Shown: positions 35,101 through 44,900 of the stretch, one piece after another | Layout: each line of letters opens with the position of its first letter | Numbering within the stretch: the first letter of the stretch is position 1 | NCBI GenBank assembly: GCA_019279435.1 | Contig: JAAALK010000081.1 | Location: 27,430,457-27,494,456 of the forward strand | Direction: 5' to 3' | DNA from: Zizania palustris | Taxonomy: Eukaryota > Streptophyta > Magnoliopsida > Poales > Poaceae | DNA length: 64,000 nt | Made by a program: the position numbers and the translations under genes | The notes under the pieces: model-generated | The model's database searches: none | What the model was told of the DNA's origin: nothing | Seen by the model: the letters and a program-made list of their open reading frames with translations, nothing else

Positions 35101-38100
35101 AATTCAATGGAAGAATGATGGATAAAAGAAAGAAGTGTTCTATCTCTAGTGATATCCTACAACAGGGTTATCATATGATCTAATTGATAAGCAATGGGAG
35201 CCACAAAATCAATGAAGCCTCATAGGAGCCAAAGCGAGAGAGAGAGAGAGAGAGATCTATAAAATAGAAGAAATTTTTTTGGAGATTATTCTGAACAAGA
35301 ACTCAATATGGAGGAAGAGTTTGAATTTGAGTCCGACGATGGTAGGGTTGTTTCAACTTTCAACCAAAGAGAATAAAGAGGATGAATGATAAATCAATGG
35401 ATATTTGAGCCTACAACTTATATCAACTTACTTATTGTGTTCCACTGCTCCATAAAACTTATTTGAGTTAGATGAAGCGATAAACTATGTCTATGACTCT
35501 GTGAATTGTGAATGTGTGAACCTGTGAACTGCTATCGTGTGCGCTGAACTATTGTCCTTTTTATTTGTATTTGAGACATTTGAGTCTATTTTTATATTTT
35601 TGGCTCAATCACTTGAATGAGAATGGTTGCTGCCATTTTTTGGAATTTGAGTTTTCATTTCATGATTTTAGATTTCAAGCACATACTCATATATTGTTGT
35701 TTATTTTGCAGGCTTATCATCTTCTAATAAAGTATTTGTCATCAAAAATTCAAAACTACAATATCAAGTTTCAAGTCATCAAGGTAACACCTTGTTGTCC
35801 CGTGTCATATTTAGTTCTTAGCATTTTATACATGTTTACATAAGCACTTCATAGCAATCGATTAACGGTTGACTGATTAATTCAGTTAATTTCCAATTAA
35901 CCGATTAATCCCTAATCCCTAGCTAGTCAATCATTTGCCGATAACCATTTTTTTTCAATACTGGCGGTATGGCTTCTTGTGCGCAGCAAGGCTCAATACA
36001 ATTGCCAGTAGCAGATGTGTTTGAGGGATTAAGATTTGAACATAAGCAATAATCATGGAAGGTAATAGCTCTGTCACAGTGGTGACATGGCACAATGGAG
36101 AGAAGAGGGTATTTTGTGTTCTCTTTTCTTGATTGATCTTCACAATAGTATGTTATATGTCATGTCCTTAAGTAAGTGAGGCCTTAACAAATCAATCTAA
36201 TAACTGTTAATAAATCTCTTAATAGATCTTTAACCAATAGCTAGCAACATTTGAAGGAATAACTGCGCAAGCATATCACTAGGAGGCCAGTTGGATTCAT
36301 GGCATGGCTGGACTGTTGCTGACCCTCCTAGCATGCCAGCTATTGTGCTGGCCCACATGACATCCCCCTCCCCCCCCCCCCCCTAAGAAGCAGGTAGTCC
36401 TTGAGCAGGTAAGCACAACAGAGCTGCTGAAAGTGGTTACAAAGCAACTAATAACTAATAAGTGTCAACCACAGCATAATCATGCCAGGGGACAAGAACC
36501 TCTGTTGACTCCCCCGCCCGCCAAGCAAAACGAAGCTTGAGCACCTTGGCAAGAGTAGGGCAAGAAAAAGCTTGAGCAAGCCAACATAAAACATGTAATG
36601 AAGCTTGGCACCCACAGGTACTTTGATTAGCCAAGAGCCCTAGACTGTGGGGTGGAGTAGTGGGCAGACCACAGTGGTCAGCACTCAGCATAGATGAAGG
36701 GCTTGACCTTAGATTGGCATGGGCTGTGGGGTGGAACTCAGCAATTACTGACAGCAATTCAGCAATTTCTGGATCACATCAGTAAACTGAGGAAACATCA
36801 GTAAACAATGAAATCATTTCTGCCACCAAGTCTTACTAGTATTACCGATTCCATTTCTGATGCTGACAATTACTGAATTCCAATTGATCTGATTGGTAGA
36901 TAATCAAAACGGTCACTTATTGATTGGATTTTTTTAATCCACTTTCACCTCTAGCGATGCCCCATCGACCCAACACCAAGGCACATCAGAGAGAAGATGG
37001 TGTTTTGTCTTTTGTCTTTTATTGACTATCTTATTGTTAGAACTGATAGTCATTATCTAAAAAAAAAGTAAGAACTGCTAATGGTGTAAAAATAAATGCA
37101 ACTGTTAGCAGTTCTTACCTTTTTAGATAATGACTATCAGTTCTTACTAATTTAAATTTTTGTACTGAATCATATTAGAATAAAAATGTTGTTTTCATTC
37201 ACCTGCAATTCATGATCTGAGCACCATCTTGGATCATAGCCTGTTTGATCCCAGCTTTCAAATATCTGAAGCAATTGTATATGGTCACCCCAGCCAGAAC
37301 CATCAGGAAGCTCTTGTCTTTTCCTCTTTCCCTCCATGTCTTTGCTGTATATTAAAGTGCAATAAGTTCACTATAAAACTGTGAATGGATTACAGTAGCA
37401 TAGGTATACTACTAAAACAAAATGGCCACCTTCTAGTTGGCCGAAATGTGATTTCAGCAGACAGAACTGCAGCAATAGTCAATGCTTGAGACAAACATCC
37501 CAATTCATTTGCTTCAATCAAAGTCCTTGAAAGAGAAGGCTCAAGAGGGAGTTCTGCAAAAAAAAATCAGAGTATAACTTCTAAACAGATTAAAATTCTA
37601 AATTCACTGGTCCAAAATAAACTTATCCTGCATAAAAAAATCCATAAGTTCCTTGATATATAAGGAGATACCAGAATTTCTTCTAGGAACTTGTAATTGT
37701 TACACAGAAGGAAGTAGGTGCAAATGACAAACACTGGCATTTTATATCTACTACATGGGAATGCTCCTTACTTGATAGTCATAGTACTCAAATTTGATCA
37801 TTTGAAGGTAAAACAAAAGCACAACTGCACAAGACACCAATTATACATGTGATTTTGTTGAAACTTTGCTTCCAGTCTTCCACACAATGTTCAATAGTCA
37901 AGACAGCCTTAAATTAAATAATCATGTGATTTCATTTCAATAGAAATGAGACAAGCAGGCTCAGAATACCTGCCATAATTCGTCCGATATCTGTTATTTG
38001 CCCATTTTCATCAATTGCATTGATGAGGTATAATTGCCTCAAAGCATCTTCTAATGATTCACCTGCAGGTACTCAGTGCATTATCAGTAAGAAAAACACA

Positions 38101-38874
38101 GAAGAATTAACGAGTTCTTATTCACAGGTTAATTTGTACAGGAAAGGGAGTAGTTGCAATTTCCATGAGGATCTGATACCAAGCAGCAGTGGTAGTCTAT
38201 TTCTATAATTCAAAATTGCACAAGGGAAACCAAGGGAACATGACAAGTTCAAGAGCAAATCAAACTAGGCATGCTCATTTTTCATGAGAAAAACTTAAAA
38301 ACACAACAATTCAATGTTATAATATACTGGGCTACGTCTTGGGTCCAGACAAACACTATATACTTCTGCGTCTCTTGCAGTGTTCTTATGGTGGTAAGGC
38401 GAGGCGAGGCGACCTACCTCCTTCCAACCGCCTAGGCAAATTAGGCGTGTGGCGAGGCGACACCATACACACAATACTACGAGAGAATCTAGAGTAATAA
38501 CTACTTTATTTAAGCACTAATAATGCCCAGAACAGTAGAATAGAAACAATGAAACGATACCTGCTGGCTGCCCAAGTGCCCATAACACTAAACAGAAACA
38601 TACCTGCCCAGCTTAGAAGCAGAAGTAAGCCTAGAGAAATACTGAATTACTGACTGAGATGGGTGGGAGCCTAGAGGAGGGAACCCAGCTGGGAACCTGG
38701 AGGAGGAAACCCAGCTGCATCCTGGAGGGGATCTGTGGACTGGAGGAGGAGGAAACCCAGCTGCATCCTGGAGGGGATCTGCGGACTGGAGGAGGAAACC
38801 CAGCTGGATCCTGGAGGGGATCTCCGGACTGGGCACAGGCCGCCGGGATCTCTCCTGTGCCGCCACCGGCGTCG

Positions 38875-38942
<68 letters not shown>

Positions 38943-41900
38943 CTGCTGTTTTCTCACCATGCGCTGCTGCTTTTCTCGCTGCTCGCGCTCATTGCTTTTC
39001 TTCCGTGAGCTGCTGCTTTTCTCGCTGCGCACGCTCGCTGCTTTCCCGCGCGCTCCATAGATTTTCTCCATGCGCGCCCTCCGTAGCTTTTCTCCCACGC
39101 GCGCCATGCAGTGTTGCCACGGCCCTAAGCCGTCGCCACAGCCGGCACATACGTGTTAGAAATAATCTTGTATTTCCATTTGTGTTATCATGTTTAGATG
39201 TCAAGTGTTGCATGCATTGTGCTATTTGAAATGTGTCATTAAGTGCATCTAGGAATTAATTGAGTTGTGTGACGAATTAGTGCAACGGAATTAGTGGAGA
39301 TTGAGTGATTGTGTGCTGAATTAGTGCAGCAGAATTAGTGGAGATGCAGGAATTAGTACAGCCATGCAGAAATTAGTGGAGGTGATTGCACAAGGAGATT
39401 GCATGAGTGAGTGGTCTCATCGCGTGTGCGTATGGCTATTTAAGTTCTGTAAGTGCATTTCTAAACAGTGCAGTGAGTGAGGTGAGTGAGAGGGTGCTGG
39501 TGTGCAACACAAATCATCCTCTCATGTGGGCGTGTGTTGTTGTGTATCTCAAAAAAATAATAGTGTGTGTGTGAGTTGTTCTTGTTGCTCTCTAAATTCT
39601 ATCAATATGCCTGCCTTTTATGACAACTTTGACACCCAGCATCCGCTAGTGCCTTATCGCCTAGGTGATGCCGTAAGAACCATGGTCTCTTGAAACAAGC
39701 CTGACCTGCCACCATGACTCAAGTTTTCCATTCAAGGCTGGGCCTAGCACAAAAACAGCATAAGCTAAGACCATGCTGAAGTAAGATTTACTCAGAGCAT
39801 CTTATGTTGCCAAACAGAGGACTAAATATTTAGTCAAAGTCTCAAAGATGTGAATAGTGATTATCCAGCTTGTATAGATTAGGATGTTTCCACTAGTTTG
39901 CATTTTGCTTTTTGGCCCTTGTATAGTTGATAGTTGTATATGTTTGCCATACTTATCAAGGCGTCGCTACAGCGTCGCTTAGGCGTCGCTGTAGCGATAA
40001 GGCGGTCGGCGGGGGTAAGGCGTCCCGACGCCTTACCCCCAAGGTGCTCGCCGGGCGCACAGAGGGCCGGGGGCGGCGCAGATCTGGCGCAGGGAGGCCA
40101 GATCTGGCGCGGAGTGGTGCGCAGCGAGCCGGGCGTGGTGTACATCGGGCGCGGCGAGGTCCTGTGCGGCGCGGAGGGCGGGAGCAGCTGGAAGAGAGCA
40201 CAAAGAGCTCCTGTGGGCGGCGCACGGCGAGGTCCTGTGCGGCGTGGAGAGGCCGGGTGCGAGCTTCGCGCGGGGAGGCCATGTGCAGAGCAGAAGAGGG
40301 GAGAGGGGGGGAAGAGAGGAAGAAATGGCGGCTGGTAGGAGAGGATGAAAAAAGCTTTGGGGATGGGAGGGGAAGAGAGCAAGAAATGGCGGCTGGTAGG
40401 AGAGGATGAAAAAAGCTGGGTATGGGAGGGAAGTTAGGGTTTAGAGATGAAAAATAATCCAATGGGCCTTAAGTGGGCTGCTGGATCAAAATTGTATAAA
40501 TTAATAATTAAATTGAACTCTAAATATATCATTAAATATAATTTTAAATGTATTATTATAATTTTAATTGTGTATATTTAAATTTATAAGACATATAAAG
40601 TGAAAATATTGCAATTTGATAGTATATTACTATTTTTATATTGCTATCTTGCTATTCCTATTTAAAATTTATTACTTATCTATCAATATTTTTTTCTAAA
40701 TCATGTATTTTCTGTGGGCGTAAGGCGTCGCCTCGCCTTACGCCTTACCGCTTAGGCGGTAAGGCGGTACTCCACCGCCTCGCCTCGCCTTAGCGCCTTA
40801 ATAACTATGATGTTTGCCTTTTGAAACTAATGCAATAGATCAGATGCCCTATTCTAAAGTTTTATCCTACGTGAAGAAAAATGCATTAAGTGTGTGAAGA
40901 CTGAACACAATAATCAAGGCCAGAGAAATATGAAATTTTATCTTACGTGATGGTGGGTCAAGGAAATCAAACTTCAGGATGTTGATATCAGGGAGATCCA
41001 AAGATTTTAGATACAGAACACTTCCAGCAAGAGAAGAACGCTGAATTTCTGGAACTGTAGCCTCGAGAAATTCCTTTTGATAGGTAGAAATAGGATATAA
41101 CCTATAACACTTCCCAGGCCGAGTTCTTCCAGCTCGCCCAGCTCGCTGGTCAGCCTGCACTCTTGTTATGCATGATAAATATGGTAAAAATTGTGGATCA
41201 ATCGCGGTATGAGATTATATTATAGTGGATCAGATGGAGACAATGGCCATAGTGTGGCACCATAGTATTCACCTGCTAATCTGAACTACATCGAGTGAAT
41301 ACATTCCTGATGATGGATTATATTGACGTTGCTTTACATAACCACAATCGATCACAAACCTAGTGCATAAGAAATAGTGTTAATGATTTGTGCATAGATT
41401 TCTTACCCAAAGGAAGAATAAATGAGCATCTCCAATAACAAATTTGCAACTATTTCAACTTCTCAGCTATGTAATAGAAATATTGCAAATTTTGGTAATG
41501 TGATCAGTTTTTGATTAAAAAATGCAATATTAGTTGTCCAGATGCTCTTTTATTAGCAAAACAGCTAAATACATACAAAAGTAAGTAAGTAACATAATTT
41601 CTTAACTATTAATGACAATAAACAAAATATGCAGAAGCTAATAAGTGATCTCATAGGCTCTAACAATTCCACTCATGAGTCACAAAATCATTTATTTCAA
41701 GTTCATGTGTGCACTATTTTAAACTATATCACTAATTCACTGGATGAAACACCATATTCAAATCACAAATTCATAAGGAACATTAATATGTGAATGTGAA
41801 GTTGAATTCAAGCTAATTTTTTCATAGGCAAGTACATGGTGCTCCAATTTATGTTTATTTCATTTAAATAAATTCAAATATATCATCAATTCAACATATA

Positions 41901-44900
41901 AATCACAGAATATTTCCTTCTTGGACATTGGTTATGATATAAGTATGCATGTGAATTGAATGAGTCTCTTTTGACCTCATTTATCTTCCCACTTTCTTGC
42001 TGATCTTTCTCTTATTCCCAAGAAATTAACACCAGCGATATTATAGCCTTTTCATTCTACCATTTTTTTATCAAAATACACCTTAAAAAAGAAATGGATA
42101 CTAGCAGACCAGTTAATGTCACTCTCATAAATTCAAGGACACATTTAGTTCATAAACTAAAATCTAGCAATTTACTTGCATATATTTTTCCGCAAACACA
42201 AAATGCATGTTAATTAAAATAAATATAATATCAGGACTCTGAAGATGGAAACTGAAAGTATATGTGCACTTTTAGCTGATTATGTTTGCTGCTTACACAA
42301 CACCATCCACAGTAAGAGATGTTTCAGCTACATTTGTTGCAACGATGAAGCGTCGACAGTTTGGAGGTGCTGGAGCAAACACCCGAACCTAATATGAAAA
42401 TGGAACAAATCAGCAACGATGCTATTAAACAGAATAAGATTAGAAATGAAAAAAGGACAATCAATGAAAAATTGAAAATACTGGATACAAATCAAGTCTG
42501 CCTAAACAGAATAAGATTAGAAGCAGCAGTTTTGGCAACAAACAGGGCTCAGTAGCCTTGCAGTACTAAACAGTTTACCTATTAAAACACATCCATCAGT
42601 GCATTTATTTTTAGCATTGTTATCTGCAAGTTGTTTAATTTCGCTATCATAGCCTTATCTTATAAGGGGAGTGGTCAAATATTATGCTGGGTCATCCTAT
42701 TGCAGCAAGCAAAGAATAAGAAAGATGTTTTAAATGTGTGCAATGTTGCCCATATATTATTTCATTTTGTAAGTTGTCACCTCACCTTGCGCCATTAGCG
42801 CTTAAAAGGTAAAAAGGTAGTCGGATGCCTAGCCTCACCTTACCACCTTAATAACTATGCACTAATATATAAAATTCTATTGAGATATTCATGTAAATTG
42901 GAATCATTAGATTTGTTATGAAAAATATTCATAATAAAAAAAGTTTCATCAATTTTCATGAGCATGATCGAACAAAAAATAGAAGTCCATGTCTGCAAAT
43001 TGGAGACTGCACCCACGACCAAAATGTCTTACATTCTTGAACAAATGGAACGGCATTCCTTTGATGGCATATATGCAAGAAGCAAATATTAACAATATGA
43101 AATGAACAATTAATTAATTGCCTGCTGTTCGGGTGGCAGAGAACCGTGAAGTGGAAGGACAAGAGCATCCATGCAAGAACCTTCCTCTAGATTTTGAATT
43201 TTTTCCTTCAATTTTGACACCATCTTATCAATGTCATCCTGAGAAAATACCATTCAATTAATTCAAGAAGTTTATATAAGTACAAAAGGAGATTAGAAAG
43301 ATTTGCCATCTAATGCAGAGCATCATAATTCATAAATGCCTTATTAATCAGTTTTCCAAAAACATATCTACTAGATTGTAATCTAGGCCATATATATAAG
43401 GCACATTTAAGCTGTTTAAGGTCAGTTTGGGCATTAAATCACTACTAGATGTGTACCCCAATAGACATCGATTAGTTATTTTATAGCATATCACTGAATA
43501 TATCCTTAATTCCTTACTATCAAATACAACAAAAATATCCTTCGAATTTATAGAAAAAATCATAAATTATGTTGTACTAACCATTCCTGTCATGAATATT
43601 AAGACATCACCAGATGGTTCCTTAACATGGATATCTGTTGAAGAAAAAGAATAATGGTATTGTTAGAAAGATTTCAAATAGTTAAGCTCACATCATGACA
43701 CAAAATTTTAACACTATATATTTATATTATTTTCAAATAATAAATATTTTGATCTTTCCAGCATAACTATTAAAAAATGTCTACAGGTATATTCCTTTTA
43801 CCCTAATAAGTGTATTTCACTACAAGAAATTCAGTCTCCAATATATAACTTTCAGAAATAATTTTAATGGTGTTTTATAGTGTCAGACTGTCAGTACAAT
43901 CAATGTAGCTAACACACATGGGAGCCATCAGTTGCAGTCTTTCAGATACATGTCAGGATGAGATACCACTATACCAGAGCTTGAAGTAGGTTAATATTTA
44001 TAGGTAGCTAGTACAACATTAATTTTATATTTTGCACATCATTTGTTCGTTTGCACCATCCAACTTAACAATTTGATCAACACAGAAGGTCAGAAGGATA
44101 AAGAGGATCAGATGAGAGACTGAGAGAGTCGATGGCAACTGGCCTAGTTACCCTCTTACCACTATTTTCAAAACCATTCATGACATTGGCCACATATCTT
44201 ATCTAGTTATCTACTACGACAATGAACCTATTTCTTCTGATGTAGTGCAGAATTGAAACAACATATAATGACATTAGGGAATAGGAATGCACCTACAATT
44301 TAGCATGTCCATTGTCAAGGTTTAAAATTGCATAGTTACACAAAAAAGTTCCATGCTTACCTATAGCTGTTTTCAGAGAGGATTCTATATAATTTGTTGG
44401 ACGCTCTGTGCTGTAAAACTTCTCCACAGGGAATAAGGTTCCAGGGATATTCAACACAGGGCATCCGGAGAAGAAATTAGACACTTTCAAACCATCAAGA
44501 GTAGCAGACGTGATCAGAACTTTTAAATCTGAAGCTCGATCCTTAATTAATCTTTTCATTAAACCTAGAAGGATATCACTGTAAACAAATAAATATGAAC
44601 ATGAGATTACAGATTTCAATAGATAGCTACAAAATCCATTCAGTGTGACCAATACAAAACTAGAGGAAAGAAGAATAAAGACTCAGTACTGAGTACTGGC
44701 TACTAACTATCAATGTCTTCGAAATTACAATAGACAATATACATTTGAAGCATTTGAGAACCAGTTATAATAAATTTGGGAAAGCTACAGAGAGTGAGAA
44801 CCACAGTAAAGTCACATAATCCAGTTAGTAATTATTATGCATTTGCAATCAGACAATCAGAGGCCCTCTCATTTCAAGGTATACAGGTAAGCGTCTGATA

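Larger units (their letters stand above)
26491..37202 (-). other. DEAH4 intron 12 (10.7 kb)
   Basis: The donor in reverse complement is TTGCAG|GTGAAT (37203/37202) and the acceptor TCATTTGCAG (26491). It holds copia 2 with a hAT element inside it, a deleted gypsy-type element, part of another LTR element and a hairpin. About 26,570-27,060, 32,790-33,480 and 36,780-37,030 hold nothing I could assign. Confidence 0.85.
38378..39684. mobile_element. hAT element B of the CATGGTT-terminus family
   Basis: The left end CAGTGTTCTTATGG and the right end in reverse complement CATGGTTCTTACGG are inverted repeats. The 8-bp duplication GTCTCTTG is exact (38370-38377 and 39685-39692). GGCGAGGCGAGGCG and CCTAGGCGATAAGG motifs lie next to the ends. 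The interior contains a tandem repeat (38668-38832), a CT microsatellite and about 700 bases of unassigned sequence. No transposase was found. Confidence 0.9.
38063..40946 (-). other. DEAH4 intron 9 (2.9 kb) with two hAT elements
   Basis: The donor in reverse complement is CATCAC|GTAAGA (40947/40946) and the acceptor is TACCTGCAG (38063). Two hAT elements of one family occupy about three quarters of it. Confidence 0.85.

Noticed and set aside
38631..39107. Arginine/glutamate-repeat frames around 38880-38940
   Set aside because: They come from the CT microsatellite in hAT element B.
40010..40430. Overlapping 134-168-codon frames in hAT element C on both strands
   Set aside because: The sequence is GC-rich passenger DNA open in many frames, with no domain and no splice sites of note.
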